Shown piece by piece: positions 57,658 to 64,000 of a stretch of DNA of 64,000 nt. The translations under genes and the position numbers were made by a program. Source of the DNA: an uncultured Collinsella sp. (lineage in GTDB: Bacteria > Actinomycetota > Coriobacteriia > Coriobacteriales > Coriobacteriaceae); contig CAUDQR010000009.1 in NCBI GenBank assembly GCA_958451615.1, positions 1 to 64,000 on the forward strand. The letters run 5' to 3'. Below the pieces are notes generated by a model that ran no database searches, was not told where the DNA came from, and saw only the letters and a program-made list of their open reading frames with translations. Position 1 is the first letter of the stretch. Each line of letters starts with the position of its first letter.

Positions 57658-58551
57658 ATGTCCACCGTCACTACCATCAAGCGCGGCGGCCTCACCGCGG
57701 CCATCGATTCCATGGGCGCCCAGCTCACGAGCCTTGCCCTCAACGGCAACGAGTATCTGTGGCAGGGCGACCCGGCCTTTTGGGGCAAGCATGCGCCTAT
57801 CCTGTTCCCCATCGTGGGATCGCTGCGCAACAACATGGCGACATCTGCGGCCGGCACCTGCGAGATGCCGCGCCATGGACTCGCTCGCATCGTCGAGCAC
57901 AAGTTGGTCGAGGTTTCGGAGGATGGCTCCTCGGTAACGTACGAGATCACTGACACGCCCGAGTTGCTCAAGGCGTTCCCGTTCCACTTTAAGCTCAACA
58001 TGACCTATGCCCTGACCGGCGACGCCACGCTCACGCAGACCTTTGCCGTCACCAACACCGGCGACGTGGCCCTGCCGTTCTCGGTGGGCGGTCATCCTGC
58101 ATTCAACGTGCCCGCCCCCGGTGCCGAAGACGAGGCGTTCGAGGATTACGAGCTGGCGTTTATCGAGGCTTGGACTAACGAGGCCCCCATCATCACGCCC
58201 GACGGTCTTATGACGTTCGAGGGCAGCTACAAGGCTCCCGATAACTCGGACGTGCTGCCCATCACGCACCGCAGCTTCGATAACGATGCCATCATGTTCA
58301 CCGATGTCCCGGGTTCCACGCTCACGCTGCGCGGCCGCAAGTCGGGCCACGGCGTCAAGATCGACTTTGAGGGCTTTAAGTACATCGGCGTGTGGTCTGC
58401 CGCCAACGACGCCCCGTTTGTGGCGCTCGAGCCCTGGACCGGCCACACCACCATGGACACCGAGGACGACGTCTTTGAGCACAAGGTCAACACCATTACC
58501 TTGGCACCGGGTGAGACGGACGTTCGCAGCTTTAGCGTTACCCTGCTCTAG
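57658..58551 (+). CDS. Aldose 1-epimerase family protein (LacX-like)
   Basis: 297 residues. GAQLTSLALNGNEYLWQGDPAFWGKHAPILFPIVGSL and MPRHGLAR are typical of the LacX/YihR-type branch, with the catalytic His in PRHG and in VGGHPAFN, and the C-terminal FVALEPWTG with its Glu. It would interconvert sugar anomers. ATG 57658 follows TTGGAGG by 7 bp. It is a single gene with no sugar operon around it. Confidence 0.87.
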   Translation: MSTVTTIKRGGLTAAIDSMGAQLTSLALNGNEYLWQGDPAFWGKHAPILFPIVGSLRNNMATSAAGTCEMPRHGLARIVEHKLVEVSEDGSSVTYEITDTPELLKAFPFHFKLNMTYALTGDATLTQTFAVTNTGDVALPFSVGGHPAFNVPAPGAEDEAFEDYELAFIEAWTNEAPIITPDGLMTFEGSYKAPDNSDVLPITHRSFDNDAIMFTDVPGSTLTLRGRKSGHGVKIDFEGFKYIGVWSAANDAPFVALEPWTGHTTMDTEDDVFEHKVNTITLAPGETDVRSFSVTLL

Positions 58552-58587
58552 AGGTTCCGCCGTTCTAACGAACGACGGACCGGTCGA

Positions 58588-58700
58588 CGCTGCGCGCCAC
58601 CCAGAGCGACAATTTGTCATTCAAAAGGCAAGGCATGACCAGAAGGTCTATGCCTTGCATTTTACTTGCTAACTTGTTCGCTCTGGGTGGCGCCCGCTGG
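58588..58700. repeat. Palindromic intergenic repeat, family B copy 2
   Basis: About 113 bp almost identical to 12176-12288, with the same AAAAGGCAAGGCAT/ATGCCTTGC core and GCGCCACCCAGAGCGACAA/TTGTTCGCTCTGGGTGGCGC outer arms. The arms differ from copy 1 at compensating positions (CATCCAAAG/CTAGGTAG against CACCCAGAG/CTGGGTGG), which suggests the stem itself is kept by selection. Confidence 0.8.
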
Positions 58701-58831
58701 CATTGCCAAAACATCGACGCTCCCAATGACTACCGTGTGTCTATTAATTTTTCGAGCTTGTGCTGCGCTGCTGGTCGCTGGCGTATATCCTGTTAAGTCG
58801 TCAGCATACGATTCAACAGGGAAGGCAGATT

Positions 58832-59758
58832 ATGCATTCTCCCCATCAACGCGACGCGCATCCACAGCCGGTATGCAGCCGTCGCATCTTTTTGGGTAGC
58901 GCTCTCGCTGCGAGCGCTTCTGTCGTCGCCGGCGCACTTGCCGGCTGCCAGCGTCCCTCCACGCTGGAAGTAGTTCAGTCCACGACGGGCGGCGGTCGCG
59001 ACGACCTGTCCGATTCTGTGATCGGCAAGGATAAGATCCGCATCGGCATGGAGGCGGCCTACGCCCCGTACAACTGGCAGGTTTCCGAGGCCAGCGAGTT
59101 CACGATCCCCATCGACAACGTGCAGGGCGCCTATGCCGATGGCTACGACGTGCAGATCGCCAAGATCGTCTGCAAGGCTCTCGGCGGCGAGCCCGTTGCC
59201 GTCAAGCAGAGCTTCTCGGGCCTTATCGACTCGCTCAACAACGGCCAGATTGACCTCATCATCGCCGGCATGAGCGCCACGCCCGAGCGCGAGGAGTCCG
59301 TCGGCTTTTCCGACCCGTACTTCATTGGCTACTTTGGCCTGTTCGTAAAAGAGGGCTCGCCCTACCAAAACGCCACCAAGCTCAGCGACTTCAGCGGTGC
59401 CACGGTGCTCGGCCAAAAGGACACCATGCTCGATACCGTCATCGACGAGATTCCGGGCGTTGTGCACAAGAACCCGGTTGATTCGGTCCCCACGGTGTTC
59501 TCGAATCTGCTGCAGGGCACGTGCGACGCCGTGACCTACAACACTGAGAACGAAAAGGGCTATATGGCCCAAAATCCCGGTATCGTCCCCATCCACTTTG
59601 CCGAGGGCGAGGGCTTTAAGCAGGAGGTCACGGCAAATGTCGGTTGCCGCAAGGGCTCGGACAAACTGCTTAAGCTCATCGACAAGACACTCAAGGGCAT
59701 TAGCCAAGAGGAGCGCGACCAAATGTGGGACGCGTGCCTCGACCGTCAGCCGGCATAG
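58832..59758 (+). CDS. Polar amino-acid ABC transporter substrate-binding lipoprotein
   Basis: 308 residues. SRRIFLGSALAASASVVAGALAGC is a lipoprotein signal with lipobox LAGC and a twin-Arg-like SRR start. The SBP_bac_3 fold follows: IRIGMEAAYAPYNW, DGYDVQIAKIVCKALG, IDLIIAGMSATPEREESVGFSDPY and VTYNTENEKGYM. It binds a polar amino acid or related compound outside the membrane. ATG 58832 follows AGGGAAGG by 7 bp. Forms an operon with permease (9-bp gap) and ATPase. Confidence 0.92.
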   Translation: MHSPHQRDAHPQPVCSRRIFLGSALAASASVVAGALAGCQRPSTLEVVQSTTGGGRDDLSDSVIGKDKIRIGMEAAYAPYNWQVSEASEFTIPIDNVQGAYADGYDVQIAKIVCKALGGEPVAVKQSFSGLIDSLNNGQIDLIIAGMSATPEREESVGFSDPYFIGYFGLFVKEGSPYQNATKLSDFSGATVLGQKDTMLDTVIDEIPGVVHKNPVDSVPTVFSNLLQGTCDAVTYNTENEKGYMAQNPGIVPIHFAEGEGFKQEVTANVGCRKGSDKLLKLIDKTLKGISQEERDQMWDACLDRQPA

Positions 59759-59767
59759 GGAGGCAGC

Positions 59768-60916
59768 ATGAAAGCCATCAACCGTCTGGCCTCCTTTATC
59801 AAGGCCGACCACCGTTATGTATACCTGGGCACGAGCGTCATCGCGGCGCTCGGCCTGGCGTTTAGCCAGCGCAACCCCACACCGCTGAGCTTCTTAGCCC
59901 CCACCGGTATCTTCCAGGATTGCCTTTGGGCGATTCTTTGGGCCTGGATCGTCGTGTCGGCGGCAGCGCTCGTCACCAAGGTTATGCACTGGAGCGACTA
60001 TCGCGAAAAGTCACCGTTTGCATCCGAGCGTTTCCGTCGCGGCGCGCGCCTGGGCAGCTATGTCGTGGTCGTCATCGCGGCGATCTTCTTTGTCGACCGC
60101 TGCGTCATGTCGTTTATCGATCTGGTGCAGGTGAGCATTGTCTCGGATTCCAACCCCAGCGACTTTTTGTCGAGCTTGGTCTACATGACCTACAAGAGCG
60201 GCGACTTCTTCATCCGTGGCATCGAGATCACCATCGCGCTTGCCACCTTCGGCACCGTCATCGCATTCTTCCTGGCGCTGCTCTTTGTGTTCCTGCGTAT
60301 TCAGACCTTCGACCGCGTAGACAACGACCTGGTGCGCTTCTTTAAGAGCATCGGCCGCGGCTTTGCGACCATCTACTCCACCATCGTGCGCGGCACGCCC
60401 ATGATGGTCCAGGGCCTGCTCATCTATTACGCGGGCTTTACCGTTTTGCGCGGCATGGGCTTCGAGACCGCTCAGGCCAACCAGATCTGGAGTACCTTCA
60501 CCGCCGGCCTCGTCACCATCTCGCTCAACTCCACCGCCTACATGATGGAGGTCCTGCGCGGCGGCATCGAGTCCATCGATCCCGGCCAGGCCGAGGCAGC
60601 GCGCTCGCTGGGCCTGTCGCAGTGGCAGGCCATGCGCAAAGTCGTGTTCCCCCAAGGCATTAAAAACGCGATTCCGGCGCTCACCAACGAGCTCATCATC
60701 AACATTAAGGACTCGTCGGTGCTCTCGGTCATCGGCGTGTTCGACCTTATGTACGCTACTACCACGGTCGCCGGCGTGTACTACCGCCAGATGGAGGTCT
60801 ACTGCGTGGCGCTCGTGGTCTACCTGATCCTGACACTCGTGGCGAGCCGCCTGCTCGAAGCCTTTGGCAAAAAGCTGGGCGCCGAGGCCCCTGCCACGCT
60901 GCCCAGCTCCAACTAG
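59768..60916 (+). CDS. Polar amino-acid ABC transporter permease
   Basis: 382 residues. The C-terminal 240 are a HisM/GlnP-type permease with [19 protein letters not shown] and the EAA loop [23 protein letters not shown]. The N-terminal 130 residues are extra: two hydrophobic segments (about 17-60) and another (about 92-112) not found in minimal permeases, which are about 220-250 residues. GGGAGGC precedes the start. Confidence 0.9.
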   Translation: MKAINRLASFIKADHRYVYLGTSVIAALGLAFSQRNPTPLSFLAPTGIFQDCLWAILWAWIVVSAAALVTKVMHWSDYREKSPFASERFRRGARLGSYVVVVIAAIFFVDRCVMSFIDLVQVSIVSDSNPSDFLSSLVYMTYKSGDFFIRGIEITIALATFGTVIAFFLALLFVFLRIQTFDRVDNDLVRFFKSIGRGFATIYSTIVRGTPMMVQGLLIYYAGFTVLRGMGFETAQANQIWSTFTAGLVTISLNSTAYMMEVLRGGIESIDPGQAEAARSLGLSQWQAMRKVVFPQGIKNAIPALTNELIINIKDSSVLSVIGVFDLMYATTTVAGVYYRQMEVYCVALVVYLILTLVASRLLEAFGKKLGAEAPATLPSSN

Positions 60917-60938
60917 GCGCAAGACGAGGAGAATCATC

Positions 60939-61724
60939 ATGGCAGATACCGCCACTACCGGCACTGCGGCAGCCGTGCAAAAACAAGAGCCGCTTATCCG
61001 CGTCGAGGGCCTGCGCAAGAGCTTTGGCTCACTCGAGGTACTCAAGGGCATCGACCTGTCCGTCAATTCCGGTGAGGTTGTCACCATCATCGGCGCCTCG
61101 GGCTCGGGCAAATCGACCTTCCTGCGCTGCCTCAACCTGCTCGAGACCCCGGACGCGGGCCACATCTGGTTCCACGGCCAGGACCTCACGGCCGAGCGCT
61201 GCAACATCAACAAATTGCGCGAGGACATCGGCATGGTGTTCCAGGGCTTTAACCTGTTCAACAACATGGATGTGCTCGACAACTGCACGCTCGCGCCCGT
61301 CACGCTCAAAAAGATGAGCAAGGCCGAGGCCGAGAAGGTCGCGATGGAGCATCTGACGAGCGTGGGACTCGAAAAGTTCGCGCACGCCGCCGTTGGCCGC
61401 CTGTCCGGTGGTCAAAAACAGCGCGTGGCCATCGCTCGTGCCCTATGTATGAATCCGCAGATCATGCTGTTCGACGAGCCGACCTCCGCGCTCGACCCCG
61501 AGATCGTGGGCGAGGTGCTCGAGGTCATGCGCAAGCTCGCCGCCGACGGCATGACCATGGTCGTCGTCACGCACGAGATGGCCTTTGCCCGCACGGTGTC
61601 CGACCGCGTGGTCTTTATGGACAAGGGCGTGGTGCTCGAGGATGCCGCGCCGGCCGAGCTCTTCGGCAACCCCAAACACCAGCGCACTCGTGAGTTCCTC
61701 TCTCGCTATCTCGAGGACAAATAA
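60939..61724 (+). CDS. Polar amino-acid ABC transporter ATP-binding protein
   Basis: 261 residues. Walker A is GASGSGKST, then [15 protein letters not shown], signature [15 protein letters not shown], Walker [15 protein letters not shown] and the switch His in VVVTHEM. It matches the GlnQ/HisP group. A short Ala/Thr/Gln-rich leader (1-20) precedes the domain. ATG 60939 follows GAGGAG. Powers the transporter with the two genes upstream. Confidence 0.94.
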   Translation: MADTATTGTAAAVQKQEPLIRVEGLRKSFGSLEVLKGIDLSVNSGEVVTIIGASGSGKSTFLRCLNLLETPDAGHIWFHGQDLTAERCNINKLREDIGMVFQGFNLFNNMDVLDNCTLAPVTLKKMSKAEAEKVAMEHLTSVGLEKFAHAAVGRLSGGQKQRVAIARALCMNPQIMLFDEPTSALDPEIVGEVLEVMRKLAADGMTMVVVTHEMAFARTVSDRVVFMDKGVVLEDAAPAELFGNPKHQRTREFLSRYLEDK

Positions 61725-61748
61725 CCGACCGCAAACGCTTACGTTGCA

Positions 61749-61773
61749 GGGCCGCTCCCGTGGGGCGGCCTTT
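61749..61773 (+). terminator. Terminator of the amino-acid transporter operon
   Basis: GGCCGC (61750-61755) pairs with GCGGCC (61765-61770), with CTCC/GGGG extending the stem, followed by TTTG. Confidence 0.65.
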
Positions 61774-61796
61774 GTCGTCACAATCGAAAGGATGTC

Positions 61797-63224
61797 ATGG
61801 CCGAGGTTTGGCGCTTCTTTGCGCATGAGGACGATTTTGCAGATATAGACGAGGTCAGCGCGTGCGAGCGCTTGGGCCGCGTGCTGTCGTTTCCGACCAT
61901 TTCGAGCATGGATGCCGAGGCGGTGGACTGGCAGCCCTTCGACGACCTGCGCGCCTATATGCAGCAGGCCTGGCCGCGCGTGTTTGCGGCGGGCGAGGTC
62001 GAGCTTATCGACCACTCGCTGTTGGTGACGCTTGTCGGCTCCGACCCTGCTCTCAATCCCGTTATGCTCATGGGCCACATGGACGTGGTCCCCGTGGTGC
62101 CGGGTACCGAGGCCGACTGGACGCACGCCCCCTTTAGCGGGCACGTGGACGACACCTACATTTGGGGCCGCGGCGCTATCGACATGAAGGATCAGGTCGC
62201 AGGCATTCTCGAGGCGGTTGAGTATGCATTGGCGCACGGTTGGGAGCACAAGCGTTCGCTGTTGCTCGCCTTTGGCCAGGACGAGGAAACCACGCAGTAC
62301 GGCGCTGGAGCTATCGGCCGCGTGCTCGAGGAGCGCGGTGTTGAGCTCGAGTTCCTGATCGACGAGGGCGACTACCGCATCGTTCCGGCTGCCGAGTACG
62401 GCGCGGGCGAGGGCTGGCTTATGCATGCCGACCTGGCCGAAAAGGGCTATGCCGATATCGTGCTCAGGACGAAGAGCGAGGGCGGGCATTCTTCCAACCC
62501 TTACGGTGGCACGTCGCTCGAAGTGCTCAGCCGCGCTATTGCCGCGATTTGCGATATCGAGTGGCCGGCGCGTGTGACCGATCTGCTTGCCGCGCAGCTC
62601 GTCGAGCTGGGGCTTTATACCGCAGACGAGATTGCTGCCAGCAAGGATGCCATCGTGCGCGACTGCCTTGCCAGCAAAAAGCTGTACCCGCTTGTGACCA
62701 CCACCTGTGCGCCCACGCAAATCGAGGGCGGCAGTACCGGTGCCAACGTAATGCCGCAAGATATGTGGGTCAATATCAACTTCCGCATGCTCGAGGGTAC
62801 GAGCGTGGCCGATGTCGTGGCCTGCTGCCGCGAGGCCGTTGCCACCGCTGGGCTCGCCGGCCGAGTCGAGGTCGAGCTGGGCCCCGGCAGCTCCGAGCCC
62901 TCGCCGTCCCCGCGCGTGGGCGGTCCGGGGCTCGAGGCCGTCCGCGCCATCGCCGCCCGCTATTTCCGTGATCCCAAGCCGACGGAGGAAAACGGATCGT
63001 CTGCGGTGGGCCAAGAGCCGATGAGCATCGTGCCCTCGACCGTGATTGGTGCAACCGATGCCGCCAACTACCAGCGCATTTGCCACGAGTGCATCCGCTT
63101 CTCCGCCTTTGTGGTCGACGATGACGAATGCGACCGCGGCATCCACGGCACCAACGAGCGCATCACCCGCCGCGCCTACCTCCAGGGCGTACGCTTCCTC
63201 ATCGCCCTACTCCACACGCTCTAG
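61797..63224 (+). CDS. M20 family metallopeptidase (CPS1/dipeptidase-like)
   Basis: 475 residues. Zinc motifs in order: MLMGHMDVVPV (His ligand and Asp), WGRGAIDMKDQ (bridging Asp), AFGQDEETTQYGAG (Glu pair) and EGGHSSNPYG of the lid domain. The C-terminal His is expected near YQRICHECIRFSAF. It cleaves a small peptide or acyl-amino acid in the cytoplasm. GAAAGGA precedes ATG 61797. The amino-acid transporter just upstream fits peptide or amino-acid use. Confidence 0.9.
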   Translation: MAEVWRFFAHEDDFADIDEVSACERLGRVLSFPTISSMDAEAVDWQPFDDLRAYMQQAWPRVFAAGEVELIDHSLLVTLVGSDPALNPVMLMGHMDVVPVVPGTEADWTHAPFSGHVDDTYIWGRGAIDMKDQVAGILEAVEYALAHGWEHKRSLLLAFGQDEETTQYGAGAIGRVLEERGVELEFLIDEGDYRIVPAAEYGAGEGWLMHADLAEKGYADIVLRTKSEGGHSSNPYGGTSLEVLSRAIAAICDIEWPARVTDLLAAQLVELGLYTADEIAASKDAIVRDCLASKKLYPLVTTTCAPTQIEGGSTGANVMPQDMWVNINFRMLEGTSVADVVACCREAVATAGLAGRVEVELGPGSSEPSPSPRVGGPGLEAVRAIAARYFRDPKPTEENGSSAVGQEPMSIVPSTVIGATDAANYQRICHECIRFSAFVVDDDECDRGIHGTNERITRRAYLQGVRFLIALLHTL

Positions 63225-63227
63225 AAT

Positions 63228-63307
63228 CTGACAAAGCGACAGTCCCTTTGTTAGCCGTTGGGGACGCTCTTAAACGACTAGTCGTTAAGGAACGTACCCA
63301 ACGGCTA
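63228..63307. repeat. Decayed CCCTTTGTCACA repeat joined to a second palindrome
   Basis: CTGACAAAGCGACAGTCCCT (63228-63247) is a mutated relative of 56509-56539. Next to it TAGCCGTTGGG (63252-63262) pairs with CCCAACGGCTA (63297-63307), with an inner CTTAAACGAC/GTCGTTAAG stem. The remainder 63308-63515 contains only an 18-codon frame (ATG 63381) that I do not call. Confidence 0.6.
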
Positions 63308-63515
63308 CGTCCACTCATTCCGTGCGGGTTATATGCAGGTTTGCCTGCGCACGCTATCATGTATGGGTTAGACCGCAACTATGTACCTCATACGCGAAGG
63401 GATGCGCATGTATCTGAAGATCGACATGCTCTAGCTGGACTTACCCCCGCAATGGCGCCGTGCGCCCCATCAATTCTGCCGATTTTCACCTTCACGCATA
63501 TAAAGGAGTCCCGTC

Positions 63516-64000
63516 ATGCGCGACAAGCTCGAAAAGATCATCAAGGCCTACGAGGAGCTCGAGAAAAAGCTTTCCGACCCGGCCGTCGCCTCCGATATCA
63601 AGGAGTTCACGCGTCTCAACAAGGAGTACGCGCACCAGTCCGACCTCATCGCTGCCTCGCGCGAGTACATCGGCGCGCTCGATGACATCGAGGCTGCCAA
63701 GGAAATGCTCCACGATACTACCGATGCCGATGAGAAGGAGATGCTCCAGATGGACATCTCCGAAAACGAGGCCAAGCTTCCCCAGCTCGAGGAAGACATT
63801 AAGTACATGCTCATCCCGAGCGACCCCAACGACGACAAGAACACCATCGTCGAGATTCGCTCCGCCGCTGGTGGCGACGAGGCGGCCATCTTTGCCGGCG
63901 ATCTGTACAAGATGTATCAGCGCTTCTGCGAGTCGCGCGGCTGGAAGACCACCGTGCTCGACTCCAGCCCCAGCGAGGCCGGCGGCTTTAAGTCCATCGA
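63516..64000 (+). CDS. prfA: Peptide chain release factor 1 (partial, 5' part)
   Basis: First 161 residues; the gene runs off the right edge. The N-terminal helical domain (KLEKIIKAYEELEKKLSDPAV) and the start of the central domain (IVEIRSAAGGDEAAIFAGDLYKMYQRFCESRGWK) match RF1, with the RSAAGGDEA segment of class I release factors. The GGQ and PxT motifs lie beyond the window, but the N-terminus is of the RF1 rather than RF2 form. AAAGGAG lies 7 bp before the ATG. It reads UAA and UAG stops. Confidence 0.93.
   Translation, partial: MRDKLEKIIKAYEELEKKLSDPAVASDIKEFTRLNKEYAHQSDLIAASREYIGALDDIEAAKEMLHDTTDADEKEMLQMDISENEAKLPQLEEDIKYMLIPSDPNDDKNTIVEIRSAAGGDEAAIFAGDLYKMYQRFCESRGWKTTVLDSSPSEAGGFKSI

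Noticed and set aside
63381..63434. 18-codon leader peptide before prfA
   Set aside because: No ribosome binding site and no conserved feature; too short to support.
1..64000. CRISPR array, insertion sequence, prophage or integrase
   Set aside because: No regularly spaced direct repeats, no transposase, integrase or phage structural gene is visible in any frame.

Overview
The window looks like chromosomal DNA of a high-GC Gram-positive gut anaerobe of the class Coriobacteriia, most likely Collinsella or a close relative. This is inferred from the high GC content, AAGGAG-type ribosome binding sites, a lipoteichoic-acid-synthase-type enzyme, a giant LPXTG-type surface protein, many PTS/ABC/MFS carriers, a UbiD-type decarboxylase locus and an abundance of intergenic palindromes. 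No database match was possible.

Layout. 0-4 kb: LemA, a TetR regulator, tRNA-Ser(UGA) and a TadA-glycerate kinase fusion. 4-12 kb: a 2675-residue surface adhesin, then the SRP RNA gene. 12-17 kb: a heterodimeric ABC exporter pair and a flavodoxin-like protein. 17-28 kb: LTA synthase family protein, nitroreductase, Kup potassium transporter, a KdpD/KdpE-like two-component pair, the 23S rRNA methyltransferase RlmKL and a HAD phosphatase. 28.7-34 kb: a carbohydrate locus (DeoR regulator, fructose-6-phosphate-aldolase-like protein, EIIA, EIIB, EIIC, second aldolase paralogue). 34-41 kb: Tex, then an oxidoreductase/MFS/SDR cluster with a divergent LysR regulator. 41.5-46 kb: a MarR-controlled second heterodimeric ABC exporter. 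46-50.5 kb: a Fic protein with twin palindromic operators, pyridoxamine kinase, a TIGR04076-type protein, a low-molecular-weight phosphatase and an MFS exporter. 50.6-56.5 kb: the decarboxylation locus. 56.7-64 kb: an acidic membrane protein, an aldose-1-epimerase-like enzyme, a polar amino-acid ABC transporter, an M20 peptidase and the start of prfA.

The most interesting system is at 50.6-56.5 kb. A single protein fuses an LpdD-like domain (LpdD is associated with gallate decarboxylase) to a type I isopentenyl-diphosphate isomerase whose metal ligands and catalytic Cys are all present. It is followed by a DASS-type anion transporter, a UbiD decarboxylase, the UbiX prenyltransferase that makes prenylated FMN, and a MerR regulator. 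Isomerase output (DMAPP) is the source of the prenyl group that UbiX needs, so the fusion would tie cofactor supply and a putative cofactor chaperone to the enzyme that uses the cofactor. The likely job is uptake and decarboxylation of an aromatic or unsaturated carboxylic acid.

Other points of note: the RlmL half of RlmKL has lost its methyltransferase motifs; operator arrays are visible upstream of marR and fic; the two aldolase paralogues share an operator-like motif; and at least five families of intergenic inverted repeats recur within 64 kb.
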